Of a stretch of 64,000 nucleotides of DNA, positions 44,364-52,593 are shown in pieces. Position 1 is the first letter of the stretch; each line of letters starts with the position of its first letter. Source of the stretch: Hymenobacter swuensis DY53. GTDB taxonomy: Bacteria; Bacteroidota; Bacteroidia; Cytophagales; Hymenobacteraceae. Position numbers and translations under genes: made by a program. The stretch is taken from assembly GCF_000576555.1 (NCBI RefSeq), contig NZ_CP007145.1:4424501-4488500 (forward strand). Direction: 5' to 3'. The notes under the pieces are model-generated. The model made no database searches. It worked only from the letters and a program-made list of their open reading frames with translations, and was not told where the DNA came from.

Positions 44364-44395
44364 TATCGGAAACGTTTTCGAAAACGTTTCCGATA
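44364..44395. promoter_or_regulatory. Tandem LacI-family operator (32-bp perfect palindrome)
   Basis: A perfect 32-bp palindrome with two AAACGTTT-type half-overlapping sites (GGAAACGTTTTC and GAAAACGTTTCC). It lies in the divergent gap between uxuA and the LacI-type regulator, the expected place for auto- and operon control. Related single cores occur at 15630-15643 and 47141-47148. Binding by the adjacent regulator is inferred. Confidence 0.7.
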
Positions 44396-44518
44396 GGTAA
44401 ATCAGACAGTAGTTTCAGCAAAATATTTTCCGTAGATTATCCAGTAAAACAAAAAAACGGTAGAGCCTTGGGTTTTAGCGAGTATGTGCTCACCTTTGGA
44501 ATAATTCAATTCCTGGTT

Positions 44519-45712
44519 ATGATCAAATGCACCAAATGCCATCTGGCCGATTCGGTCATGCGGGCGGGCTTCATCCGGGGGCGACAGCGCTACCACTGCA
44601 AGGCCTGCAACTACCATTTCACCGACGACAAGGGCGTGGTAGTGCCGGAAAAGAAACGGCGGCAAACCACCATCAGCGACGTGGCGCGGGAGCTGGGCGT
44701 GGCTCCTTCCACCGTATCGAGGGCGCTCAATGGCCATTCCGATATCAACATCAACACCCGCCGGGCCATTATGGAGGTGGCGCGCCAGCTTGATTACCAG
44801 CCCAACCTGTTGGCCCAGAGCCTGAAAAGCAGCGAGACCAAGACCATCGGGGTGGTAATCCCGGACATTGAACGGCCGTTTTTTGCCACCGCCGTCAGCG
44901 GCATTCAGCAGGTGGTGGGCGAGGCCGGCTACCGGGTGATGATCTGCCAGTCAAAGGAGTCCTACGAAATTGAAGTCAGCAACGTGCAGGCCCTCATCGG
45001 GAGCCGCGTGGATGGGCTGCTGATCTGTCACTCGCGAGAAACCGAGAATTTCGACCACGTAAAACCGGCCGCCACGCGCGGCATTCCCATTGTACACTTT
45101 GATCGGGTGTGCAATGAAGTGGATTCGGCCAAGGTGATTCTCGACGACTGGAACGGGGCCTTCAACGTGACCGAACACCTCATTGAGCAGGGTGCGCGCC
45201 ACATTGCTATTCTGGCCGGTCCCGAAGGGCTGCTCATCAGCCAGAGCCGGCTGGCGGGCTACCGGAGCGCCTTGCTCAAGCATGGGCTGCCGCTGCGTAA
45301 CGAACTGCGCGCCCACATCAACTTCCGGCCCGAATCGGCGGTGGCGGCCTTGGATGCCTGGCTGGCCTTACCCGAGCCGCCCGACGCCATTTTCGCCGTC
45401 AACTACACCAACGCCTTCGATCTGCTGGTGGCCCTGAAAGCCCGCCACATCCGGGTGCCCGAGGACGTGGCCGTGGTTGGTTTCGGCGACGAGTTCATGG
45501 CTTCGATGATTGAGCCCGGCCTGACTACCGTGAACCTGCACCCCTACCGCATCGGGCAGCAGGCGGCGCGGCTGTTTCTGGAGCAGGTGCAGCAGAAGGA
45601 GGCCTTCCAGCCCCGCACCTTCGTCATCACCGGCGACTTGGTCATCCGCCAGTCGTCTTTGAAAGGCAAATCCCAGCTTGCCCACGCCGAGTTTTTCAAG
45701 CTGGATATCTGA
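44519..45712 (+). CDS. LacI-family transcriptional regulator with N-terminal zinc ribbon
   Basis: 397 residues from ATG 44519. Residues 1-35 form a zinc-ribbon of transposase (IS1 InsA-like) type: C4-T-K-C7, G-F-I-R-G-R-Q-R-Y-H, C27-K-A-C30. After a short basic linker comes the LacI helix-turn-helix (about 51-95, T-I-S-D-V-A-R-E-L-G-V-A-P-S-T-V-S-R-A-L-N) with hinge N-L-L-A-Q-S-L-K-S, then the periplasmic-binding-protein-like sugar sensor (I-G-V-V-I-P-D-I to L-V-I-R-Q-S). Divergent from the xylan operon. A longer open frame from 44318 would run through the operator palindrome and was rejected. Effector unknown: xylose, glucuronate or an oligosaccharide are candidates. Confidence 0.93.
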   Translation: MIKCTKCHLADSVMRAGFIRGRQRYHCKACNYHFTDDKGVVVPEKKRRQTTISDVARELGVAPSTVSRALNGHSDININTRRAIMEVARQLDYQPNLLAQSLKSSETKTIGVVIPDIERPFFATAVSGIQQVVGEAGYRVMICQSKESYEIEVSNVQALIGSRVDGLLICHSRETENFDHVKPAATRGIPIVHFDRVCNEVDSAKVILDDWNGAFNVTEHLIEQGARHIAILAGPEGLLISQSRLAGYRSALLKHGLPLRNELRAHINFRPESAVAALDAWLALPEPPDAIFAVNYTNAFDLLVALKARHIRVPEDVAVVGFGDEFMASMIEPGLTTVNLHPYRIGQQAARLFLEQVQQKEAFQPRTFVITGDLVIRQSSLKGKSQLAHAEFFKLDI

Positions 45713-45740
45713 GTATTTGACTGAGGAGTGCAGGCTGTTA

Positions 45741-45795
45741 GTCAGCAAGAAAAAAGCCCGTTGTGCAGAGCATAACGGGCTTTTTTCTTGCTGAC
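45741..45795. terminator. Bidirectional terminator between lacI-type gene and GH43
   Basis: A perfect 22-bp inverted repeat (45741-45762 with 45774-45795) with GCCCG core, A6/T6 tracts and an 11-base loop lies between two convergent genes. Confidence 0.92.
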
Positions 45796-45798
45796 TAC

Positions 45799-46920
45799 TT
45801 ACGGGTTAATGGTTTCGATGCGGCCGTCGGGGGTACGCCTGAGCTCGGTGACCTTCACGTTGCGCAGCCAGGTTTTGCCCGAAAGCTGGGTGTCGTGGTA
45901 GAAGATGTACCACTTGCCGCCGACTTCCACAATGGAGTGGTGGGTGGTCCAGCCTTCCACCGGGTTCATGATGACGCCCTGGTAAGTGAAGGGGCCGTAG
46001 GGCGAGGTGCCGGTGGCGTACACCAGCAGGTGGGTGTCGCCGGTGGAATAGGAGAAGTAGTATTTGCCGTCGTACTTGTGCAACCAGCCACCCTCGAAGA
46101 AGCGGTGGGTGTTGTCGCCGGAGAGGAAGGGCTTGCCATCCTGCCCCAGAATCTGCACTTCCTTCACGGGCTCCGCGAAGCCCAACATATCGTCGCTGAG
46201 GCGGGCCATTTTGGGGCCCAAGGCCGTTTCCTGGGGGCCGGGCTCCTGCAGTTTGGGGTTGCTGGCGTCGTATTTACCGCTGCGCCAGCGCTGCAGCTGC
46301 CCGCCCCAGATGCCGCCCATGTACAGGTAAGTTTTACCATCCGTATCGGTAAACACGGCCGGGTCGATGCTGAGGCTGCCTTCCATGGGCTTCGCCTCAG
46401 CCTTGAACGGACCGGTAGGCAACTTGCTGGTAGCTACCCCGATGCGGAACACGTCCTGCTTATCCTTGAGCGGAAAGTACAGGTAGTAGGTGCCGTTTTT
46501 GTAGGCCGCGTCCGGAGCCCAGAGCTGGCGGCCGGCCCAGGGAATATCCTTCGTATCTAGGGCAACGCCGTGGTCGGTTACCTTACCCCCGATGCTGTCC
46601 ATCGACAGGATGTGGTAGTCGCGCATGGCGAAATGGTCGCCGTTGTCGTTCTCCGGCATCCCCGTCTCAATGTCGTGCGAGGGGTAGATGTAGATTTTGC
46701 CGTTGAACACGTGGGCCGAAGGGTCGGCGGTATAGATGTCCTTGACGAGCGGCTGAGCCAGGTACTTGCGGCCGGTAGAATCGGCAGCCGGCGCGGCAGT
46801 TTCGGCGGCGGTGGCCTCGGTGGCGGTGGTCTTGTTCTGGCAGGCACTGAACAAAGCAACAGGCAGCAGGGCCACGGCCGACAGCCGGGAAAAAGCGGAG
46901 GCGTTTTTAGGGAACAACAA
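45799..46920 (-). CDS. GH43 family lipoprotein glycosidase
   Basis: About 373 residues if translation starts at TTG 46920 or 46917. No ATG in the frame lies close to the lipoprotein signal; the nearest is at 47370, inside the opposite small gene and upstream of the promoter. The signal ends L-F-S-A-C27, followed by a Thr/Ala linker. The propeller has D-P-S-A-H-V-F-N-G for the base, I-D-P-A-V-F-T-D-T-D-G for the middle Asp and F-F-E-G-G-W-L-H for the acid Glu. Surface or periplasmic exo-enzyme for xylose/arabinose linkages. An AAACGTTT site upstream suggests control by the same regulator as the main operon. Confidence 0.85.
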   Translation of the reverse strand: MLFPKNASAFSRLSAVALLPVALFSACQNKTTATEATAAETAAPAADSTGRKYLAQPLVKDIYTADPSAHVFNGKIYIYPSHDIETGMPENDNGDHFAMRDYHILSMDSIGGKVTDHGVALDTKDIPWAGRQLWAPDAAYKNGTYYLYFPLKDKQDVFRIGVATSKLPTGPFKAEAKPMEGSLSIDPAVFTDTDGKTYLYMGGIWGGQLQRWRSGKYDASNPKLQEPGPQETALGPKMARLSDDMLGFAEPVKEVQILGQDGKPFLSGDNTHRFFEGGWLHKYDGKYYFSYSTGDTHLLVYATGTSPYGPFTYQGVIMNPVEGWTTHHSIVEVGGKWYIFYHDTQLSGKTWLRNVKVTELRRTPDGRIETINP

Positions 46921-47073
46921 GGGTGGGAAGTTAGAAAGTGGGCAGACAAGCAGCCGTTCCGGAAAGGCACCGGCCGCAATCAGAAACGGCAGTAGTTCGG
47001 CAGGGCCGCTCCAGCGTTGGCAGAACCCCAATAGCCGGAGGTGAAAGACAATGAATGGCGGCCCTGATGGCAC

Positions 47074-47081
47074 CAAATATA
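47074..47081 (-). promoter_or_regulatory. Promoter -7 box of the GH43 lipoprotein gene
   Basis: Reads TATATTTG on the minus strand (exact TAnnTTTG). The leader to the proposed TTG start would be about 145 bases. Confidence 0.45.
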
Positions 47082-47140
47082 GATTCCTCTCGGCCCGGCC
47101 GGCGCGCTTTACCGGTACTATTCCCGAAAATAAACTCTGT

Positions 47141-47148
47141 AAACGTTT
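47141..47148. promoter_or_regulatory. Predicted LacI-family operator core
   Basis: AAACGTTT palindrome in the context TGTAAACGTTTGTGG, 60 bases upstream of the -7 box at 47074-47081. Flanks are less symmetric than at 15630-15643. Confidence 0.45.
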
Positions 47149-47257
47149 GTGGTATGCGCGCGAAAAACGCGGCCCGTCAACCTTTTGTGAACGGTCACAG
47201 TACACGCCAATAGGCCCCGAATAGTCGGGAGCCCCGGTTTTACGTTCTCTCCCTGCC

Positions 47258-47434
47258 ATGAATACCGTCCGTTTTCCCCTCTTCGCGGCCCTGCTGGTGC
47301 TGCTGACCTTCTCGCTGAGCAGCTGCGACGCCATTGGTACCATCTTCAAAGCCGGGGCCTGGACGGGCATCGTGGGCGTGTTCCTGCTGGTGCTGCTGAT
47401 CTGGTTTGTGGTGAACCGATTCCGCCGTTCCTAA
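47258..47434 (+). CDS. Small membrane-associated lipoprotein
   Basis: 58 residues. A lipoprotein signal ends L-S-S-C23, followed by D-A-I-G-T-I-F-K-A-G and one transmembrane helix (about 33-52, W-T-G-I-V-G-V-F-L-L-V-L-L-I-W), ending in a basic tail. This matches a small-protein family common in Bacteroidota, of unknown role, sometimes mislabelled phosphatidate cytidylyltransferase. It is the only start in the frame with a signal peptide, and its stop codon lies at the edge of an 83-bp palindrome. Confident as a gene; function unknown. Confidence 0.78.
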   Translation: MNTVRFPLFAALLVLLTFSLSSCDAIGTIFKAGAWTGIVGVFLLVLLIWFVVNRFRRS

Positions 47435-47515
47435 CCTGACACTACCGACAAACACAAGAACGGGCGGCTCCTGACAGGAGCCGCCCGTTCTTGTGTTTGT
47501 CGGTAGTGTCAGGTT
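47433..47515. terminator. 83-bp near-continuous palindrome between convergent genes
   Basis: Two perfectly complementary 41-bp arms (47433-47473 and 47475-47515) flank a single centre base. The palindrome contains part of both stop codons of the convergent genes. The GC-rich centre and lack of long A/T tracts make it a strong RNA hairpin in both directions and a possible DNA cruciform. Confidence 0.85.
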
Positions 47516-49781
47516 ACTGCTTGATCAATCGTATTGTTTTCAGGCCCTGGGCAGTACGAATACGCACGATATACACACCGTTTGGCTGCTGCTGTAAGTC
47601 AATGCGCCCATCTGAGTCAACGGATTGAACTCTTGCTCCAATTACATTCAGCACTTCCGCCTGCACCGTTGAGTTGGCCGCTGGCAGTACTAATTGATAC
47701 AGACCTGTGCCTGGGTTAGGCGTCAGTACTACCGGGGCAGTTCCCGACACGGTAGCTACCGTTACTACGGAGGAAAAAGCCTCTGTTCCATCCGTATCTA
47801 GTTGGCGCAACCGGTAATAGGTAGTTTGTACCGGTGGCTGCGCATCACTATACTGGTACTGCTGGCTGACAGAACTGGTCCCCGTGCCTTTTACGGTACC
47901 GATTGGCAGGAAATCCTGCCCGGTGGTGCTTCTTTCTATAATAAAACGGTCGTTGTTCACTTCCTGAGCCGTTTGCCACTCACAAAGTACCCCGCCCGTT
48001 GGTTCGCGGCGGGCAGTGAAGTTGGTAAGCGTCACTGGCAACACCCCACCAGCGCGCGACGATACCGCAAAAGGCGAAAAGCTGGTGATGCCGGAGCGGC
48101 TGATAGCGTAAGTGGCACCCCCATCGGAGGAGCTGGCACCGGTTACTGCAATGCCCGCATCCCACTTGTTAGTTGTGGTGTTATAGTGCTCCAGACGGGC
48201 CGAAGCAGGCACGAAATCATTGCGCTGCACAGTGGCGGGCCATTGCAACTGCAGGGTAGCGTTGGAATTACCGGTTACTTCTTCCTCCACAAACCAAGTG
48301 CGCGTAACGTTGCGGTTACGGGTAGCATTGCCGTTGCCCGTGTGGCCATTATAGCTCGGGTACACCTCACTCTGCACCTGCACACTGAATACATCTTCAG
48401 ACCGAGCGGCGGTTTGGGTAAGATAAGCCGGTGTGTAGACCGCACCGATACCTACCGGGAACTTTACCGGTATACCATCTGCCAGCACCGTTTGCTTAAG
48501 CGCGCCTGCGCCATTCGTGCGGATAAAAGCGTTGTTATCGCCACCATTGATTTTGCCACCCCGGATGATGGTCAGATCATAGTCACCCAGCACCAGATAA
48601 GACGTTCCACTCAGGGTCAGGTCGCCATTGATAATGGTATTTCCCGTGAGGGTTTTCGGGCTGCTACCATCCAGTATCAGGTTGCCGTAATTATTGCTGG
48701 TCAGAGGCGTATTGCTCCCATCACGCACGTACTTCACGGTGCTTTCATTGCCAATGCGGCCCAGAGTGGGCAGTTGACCATTCCCGCGCTGAATATCCAG
48801 GGTGGCATTATCCAGCACGTCTACGGTACCCGTAATGCCATTGCCGCCGCCGTTCAGAATCAGCAGGTACGCCGCCGAAACTCCATCACCCACCACAATT
48901 TTGGAATTATTGCCGCTGACGGTCCAGTTGGCTGACACCCGGTCATCGGTCACATTCGACAGAATGTAGTACGTCCGGCCGGCTGTGGTGAAGTTGTTGG
49001 GGCTGGTGCCGCTGCCGTTGCGGTTAGGGGCCCAGTTGGCCAGCGTATTCAGGTTGCCCGTGCCTTTGTAGTAAAATACGTCCGTTTCAGGAGTCACCGT
49101 TACATCATCCACCGACAGGCCGTTGCCGTTGGTGGCGTTGTTGAGTTCATAGCGCCAGCGCAACATGACCTCCGCATTATTGGCCAGGTTCAGATTCTGG
49201 ATGGTGTACGTGCGGGTACGGCGGTTGGCGGAGGAATTACCATTCTTGTTATCGATAACCGTGGCTGTGGAAGGCGCATCCACATTCAGGGCCGATACGT
49301 TCGTCCAGGTGCCACTAGCTACTGAGGTAATGGCGCTGGTGCTGGTCCGATAGTCAAAGGAAACCTGCGCCTGATCCTGGCGGCCGGAGTTATACCACTG
49401 CTCAATGGCAAAAGATACACCCAGGTTTTTGATGCTGGTACCCGTGGTATTCTTGAAACGCATAGCCACGTAACCAGTACCATTGGTGGCAAACGAAGCC
49501 ACACCACCTAGTGCCCGATCAGCCTCATTGGTTGCGCCAAAATGGTAGAAGTTAGCACTTGTATTAGAGCCATCATTAGCGGCACACGGCACCGACTGAT
49601 AGCCCGCATATTCAATATACACCCCACCAATGGTAGAGTTACTGACGAAGGCTGTCTTGCCGTTGAGGGAGTTGAAGTTCTCGGTATAAGGATTTACCGA
49701 TGACAGGCTGATCTGGGCGGCGGCAGGCTCAGCAAGTAAGCCGCTGAGCAGAGCGCACAGCAAAAAGTAGCGTTGTTTCAT
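47514..49781 (-). CDS. T9SS-exported surface protein
   Basis: 755 residues. Signal peptide (cleavage near A-A-A-Q). The N-terminal region has an F-N-S-L-N-G start typical of Bacteroidota secreted jelly-roll domains, then Asn/Thr/Gly-rich beta-repeat sequence (about 240-430, with I-V-V-G-D-G, L-I-L-N-G-G-G-N and L-I-L-D-G-S-S) resembling a beta-helix. G-G-V-L-P-V-T-L-T-N-F-T-A-R and a Y-Y-R-L-R-Q-L-D-T-D-G module precede the type A T9SS tail (L-T-P-N-P-G-T-G-L-Y to I-R-L-I-K-Q). No enzyme domain recognised; an adhesin or matrix protein is plausible. It has more Asn/Thr than neighbouring genes. Confidence 0.85.
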   Translation of the reverse strand: MKQRYFLLCALLSGLLAEPAAAQISLSSVNPYTENFNSLNGKTAFVSNSTIGGVYIEYAGYQSVPCAANDGSNTSANFYHFGATNEADRALGGVASFATNGTGYVAMRFKNTTGTSIKNLGVSFAIEQWYNSGRQDQAQVSFDYRTSTSAITSVASGTWTNVSALNVDAPSTATVIDNKNGNSSANRRTRTYTIQNLNLANNAEVMLRWRYELNNATNGNGLSVDDVTVTPETDVFYYKGTGNLNTLANWAPNRNGSGTSPNNFTTAGRTYYILSNVTDDRVSANWTVSGNNSKIVVGDGVSAAYLLILNGGGNGITGTVDVLDNATLDIQRGNGQLPTLGRIGNESTVKYVRDGSNTPLTSNNYGNLILDGSSPKTLTGNTIINGDLTLSGTSYLVLGDYDLTIIRGGKINGGDNNAFIRTNGAGALKQTVLADGIPVKFPVGIGAVYTPAYLTQTAARSEDVFSVQVQSEVYPSYNGHTGNGNATRNRNVTRTWFVEEEVTGNSNATLQLQWPATVQRNDFVPASARLEHYNTTTNKWDAGIAVTGASSSDGGATYAISRSGITSFSPFAVSSRAGGVLPVTLTNFTARREPTGGVLCEWQTAQEVNNDRFIIERSTTGQDFLPIGTVKGTGTSSVSQQYQYSDAQPPVQTTYYRLRQLDTDGTEAFSSVVTVATVSGTAPVVLTPNPGTGLYQLVLPAANSTVQAEVLNVIGARVQSVDSDGRIDLQQQPNGVYIVRIRTAQGLKTIRLIKQ

Positions 49782-49924
49782 AGAGTTGAAGGGAACGATA
49801 GTGACATGGACGTCGAAAAATCAAGTTTTTCGACGCTCACACAAAACTCGCTTCTTCCCTGCAGGAATCCAATTGCTTTTTGAGCATCGCGCAAATTCAC
49901 AGCTAATTAACTACTGGAGCAGCA

Positions 49925-49955
49925 CAAAAAAAACCCCTCTCACAAGGGGCTTTTT
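49925..49955 (-). terminator. Probable terminator of the fatty acid hydroxylase gene
   Basis: A short stem (AACCCCT with AGGGGCTT, one mismatch) followed on the minus strand by a run of T residues. The rest of the 49786-49981 gap is AT-rich and shows no gene. Confidence 0.5.
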
Positions 49956-49981
49956 ATTAAATATAGCATATCTAAAAAATA

Positions 49982-50653
49982 CTATTTCTTCTTGGGCATG
50001 GTGCCAATGATATGGTCCCAGAGGGTGGTGCTCACGCCAAAGGCAATTTCATCTTGGCGGTAGTGGTGCTGGGCATGGTGGTGCCACCAGAATTTCAGGA
50101 AGTTCTTCGGCGGCGCGTACACGTGAATGGCGTAATGCACGAACAGGTACAGCGCGTAGCCGAACACAAAGCCCGCCAGTACACCCAGCCCGGCGTTGCC
50201 CAGCGTGAAGCGGAAGATGAAAAACAGCAAAGAGGTAACGAATACCGTCAGGATGGGCGGCATGGCCAGCCGGGTTTCGTCCTTCGGAAACTCGTGGTGC
50301 ACCCCGTGCATGGTGTACTGGAACTTAGCCTTGCGCGGCGTATCGGCATCCATGTGGTACACGAACCGGTGCATCAGGTACTCGGCCAGCGTAAACAGCA
50401 GCCAGCCGCCCAGAAACAGGCCAAAGGCCGAAAGGCCGGTGAGCAGGCCCTGGCTCAGACCGTAATATAGGCTCACGGCAGCCACGGCAAAAAAGATGGT
50501 CAGCGGGGCCGCAATGTGGGTGTGCGTAAGGCGCTCCAGCACCGGGTTTTCAAACAGGCGGGCCGAGCCCTTGTGCTTAGGTTTGATGGCATCGGGGGTT
50601 TTCACCGCCGTTACTTTAACGGCAGGTTCCAGAGCTTCGGAAGTGGTATTCAT
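49982..50653 (-). CDS. Fatty acid hydroxylase/sterol desaturase family membrane protein
   Basis: 223 residues from ATG 50653 (M-N-T-T-S-E-A-L-E-P). Four membrane segments and the His-box set of the superfamily: H-R-F-V-Y-H, H-G-V-H-H, H-Y-A-I-H and H-H-H-A-Q-H-H, which bind a di-iron centre. Such enzymes hydroxylate or desaturate lipid chains; the Y-T-M-H-G-V-H-H-E-F-P-K-D pattern is typical of fatty acid 2-hydroxylases acting on sphingolipid-type chains, which many Bacteroidota make. The exact substrate is not determined. Longer upstream open frame to 50797 overlaps the aroK 3' end and is rejected. Confidence 0.88.
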   Translation of the reverse strand: MNTTSEALEPAVKVTAVKTPDAIKPKHKGSARLFENPVLERLTHTHIAAPLTIFFAVAAVSLYYGLSQGLLTGLSAFGLFLGGWLLFTLAEYLMHRFVYHMDADTPRKAKFQYTMHGVHHEFPKDETRLAMPPILTVFVTSLLFFIFRFTLGNAGLGVLAGFVFGYALYLFVHYAIHVYAPPKNFLKFWWHHHAQHHYRQDEIAFGVSTTLWDHIIGTMPKKK

Positions 50654-50724
50654 ACCAATACAGGGATGATGAAGGCGCAAAAATACGGATGCTTGCGCAA
50701 ATGCCGGGCCAGCAGCCTCATATA

Positions 50725-51246
50725 TTACGCGGTGAGGTAGTAGCGGGCCACCAGTTGCTGCACGGCCTCCAGGGAACAGGTAGGGGCTGCACAGCACAGC
50801 GGCGCGCGGTCGTAGAACTGTTGGCGGGCAGCTAAGGTTTCACGCAGGCGGCTTTCCAGGGCGTCGGCGTCGGGCAGGGCGGCCAGCAGCGGCCGACTGG
50901 CCGCCACGGCCAACAGCCGGCGCACCAGCTCCGCCACCGGTACGGCTAGGTACAGCGTCAGGCCGGTTTCGAGCAATACCTCCAGGTTGTGATGGAAGCA
51001 AGGAGTGCCGCCGCCGGTAGCCAGCACCACCTGCGGGTAGCGGGCCACCACGTCGCGCAGCACATCGGCCTCGCGCTGCCGGAAGTACTCCTCCCCGTCC
51101 TGGGCAAATATCTCCGACACGCTCCGCTGCTCCTGGCACACAATTTCCTCATCCAGGTCCAGAAACGGCACTTCGTAGGCCGTAGCCAGTGCGCGGCCCA
51201 GCGTAGTTTTGCCGGCCCCGGGCATGCCAATCAGGTACAGCCGCAT
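50725..51246 (-). CDS. aroK: Shikimate kinase
   Basis: 173 residues from ATG 51246. P-loop kinase with Walker A G-M-P-G-A-G-K-T-T, D-L-D-E-E-I for Mg2+/shikimate binding, F-R-Q-R-E, and the shikimate-binding loop A-T-G-G-G-T-P. The LID region (S-R-P-L-L) contains the conserved Arg. Phosphorylates shikimate in aromatic amino acid synthesis. The longer open frame to 51390 has no conserved sequence and contains the upstream inverted repeat region. Confidence 0.94.
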   Translation of the reverse strand: MRLYLIGMPGAGKTTLGRALATAYEVPFLDLDEEIVCQEQRSVSEIFAQDGEEYFRQREADVLRDVVARYPQVVLATGGGTPCFHHNLEVLLETGLTLYLAVPVAELVRRLLAVAASRPLLAALPDADALESRLRETLAARQQFYDRAPLCCAAPTCSLEAVQQLVARYYLTA

Positions 51247-51255
51247 GATCTTGGA

Positions 51256-51420
51256 ATGTGGAAAATGTGATGGGAATGTACTTTGGGAATGTGGGAGGGT
51301 GATAATACGACAATGTGAGGTTGAGGCCATCAGGTCGCTTATAGGGAACAGAATGCGTGGACTTTTCGGCTTCTCCGCATCACCACGCACAGTTCAACAT
51401 TCCCACCACATTTCTCACAT
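51256..51420. repeat. Imperfect inverted repeat with GAATGTGG-like strings
   Basis: Arms 51256-51278 and 51398-51420 match at 20 of 23 positions, separated by about 119 bases. AATGTGG/GGGAATG motifs recur several times near the left arm. The region lies between aroK and the permease gene and holds no convincing gene. Confidence 0.5.
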
Positions 51421-51440
51421 GAAGACTCCTCTTCCCGCAG

Positions 51441-52499
51441 CTACCCCAGCTTCACCCGAGGGTCCAGTACGGCGTAGAAAATATCCACCACAATGTTCAC
51501 GACGACGAACAGCGCGGCAATGAAGATGGTGGCCCCCATCACCACCGGAAAATCAAGGTTTTCCACGGCGCGGAGCGTAACAGTGCCCAGGCCCTTCCAG
51601 TTGAAAATGTACTCGATGAAGAACGCCCCTGCCATGAGCGAAGCCAGCCACCCCGAAACGGCCGTAATAACCGGATTCAGAGCGTTTTTGAGGGCGTGCC
51701 CTACCACGGTGCGGTAACCCGAAAGGCCCTTAGCCCGCGCCGTCCGGATGTAGTCCTGACTCATCACATCGAGCATGGAGGAACGGGTGAGCTGCACAAT
51801 AACCGCCAGCGGCCGGATACCCAGCGCAAAGGCCGGCAGCAGTAGGTTTTTCAACACCAAGTGGCGGCCCGTGAAGGGGTCGGTTTCAAAGAGTTGACCG
51901 GTGAGGTTGAGGCCCGTCCAGCGGCTCCAGTAGAACCCGAACGTCATGGCAATAAGGATGGCAGCCACAAACGACGGCACCGAAATACCCAGCACCGAGG
52001 TAGATACCAGCGCCCTGTCGAGCCAGGAATGGGGCTGCAGGGCCGCTACCACACCCAGCGTGATGCCCAACACCGCCGCCAGCAGCATGGCGGCTACGGC
52101 CAGCCAGAGCGTCCCTGTAAAGTGGTCGAGCAGGATGCTGAGCACTTCCTTGTTACTCTGAAAAGAGCGGCGCAGATACGGCGTTTTCAGCACCAGCCCG
52201 GTTTCGGAACCTAGCAGCAGCACCTGCACCCCACCGTACTTAGCCACTCCCGCCGAATCGCGCGGGTGAATACCGAGTGGCGACACATCATTCAGGTAGC
52301 CGAGTAGCTGGGCCGGTAACGGCTGGTCGAGGCCCAGGTCGGCGGCAATGGCGGCGCGGGTGGAGGCGTCGGAGCGTTGGCCAGCCAGCAGGGCCACCGG
52401 GTCGCCGGGCAGCACCTGAAACAGGAAGAACACAGTGAGTGCCACCCCCACCAGCACCAGCGCCCCCTGCCATAAGCGGGTCAGGATAAAACCAAGCAT
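51441..52499 (-). CDS. ABC transporter permease, oligopeptide/dipeptide (DppB/OppB) type
   Basis: 352 residues. The N-terminus M-L-G-F-I-L-T-R-L-W-Q-G and V-F-F-L-F-Q-V-L-P-G-D-P are diagnostic of OppB/DppB. Six membrane segments, with the EAA-like loop Y-I-R-T-A-R-A-K-G-L-S and ending N-I-V-V-D-I-F-Y-A-V-L-D-P-R-V-K. Imports peptides or nickel-like solutes with a second permease, two ATPases and a binding protein; none of these is next to it, so partners must be encoded elsewhere. A 20-bp inverted repeat lies just upstream. Confidence 0.94.
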   Translation of the reverse strand: MLGFILTRLWQGALVLVGVALTVFFLFQVLPGDPVALLAGQRSDASTRAAIAADLGLDQPLPAQLLGYLNDVSPLGIHPRDSAGVAKYGGVQVLLLGSETGLVLKTPYLRRSFQSNKEVLSILLDHFTGTLWLAVAAMLLAAVLGITLGVVAALQPHSWLDRALVSTSVLGISVPSFVAAILIAMTFGFYWSRWTGLNLTGQLFETDPFTGRHLVLKNLLLPAFALGIRPLAVIVQLTRSSMLDVMSQDYIRTARAKGLSGYRTVVGHALKNALNPVITAVSGWLASLMAGAFFIEYIFNWKGLGTVTLRAVENLDFPVVMGATIFIAALFVVVNIVVDIFYAVLDPRVKLG

Positions 52500-52514
52500 C
52501 TTCTTTAGTTATAC

Positions 52515-52590
52515 AGTTGCCAGTTGTGAGTTGCTTGCCATTGCTGAGTAATAGAATCAACTAGCAACCGGCAACTCACAACTGGCAACT
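52515..52590. repeat. 20-bp perfect inverted repeat
   Basis: Arms 52515-52534 and 52571-52590 are perfectly complementary around a 36-base spacer; the arm is AGTTGCCAGTTGTGAGTTGC. It fills the gap between the DoxX-like gene (stop at 52594) and the permease start. Similar in style to the repeat at 2104-2166. Confidence 0.7.
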
Positions 52591-52593
52591 CAA

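Noticed and set aside
44318..44518. Longer N-terminus for the LacI-type regulator
   Set aside because: It would translate through the operator palindrome and adds 67 residues without family similarity.
44528..44620. Zinc ribbon as a remnant of an IS1-type insertion sequence
   Set aside because: It is in frame with the LacI domain, with no terminal repeats or other transposase sequence nearby, so a domain fusion is more likely.
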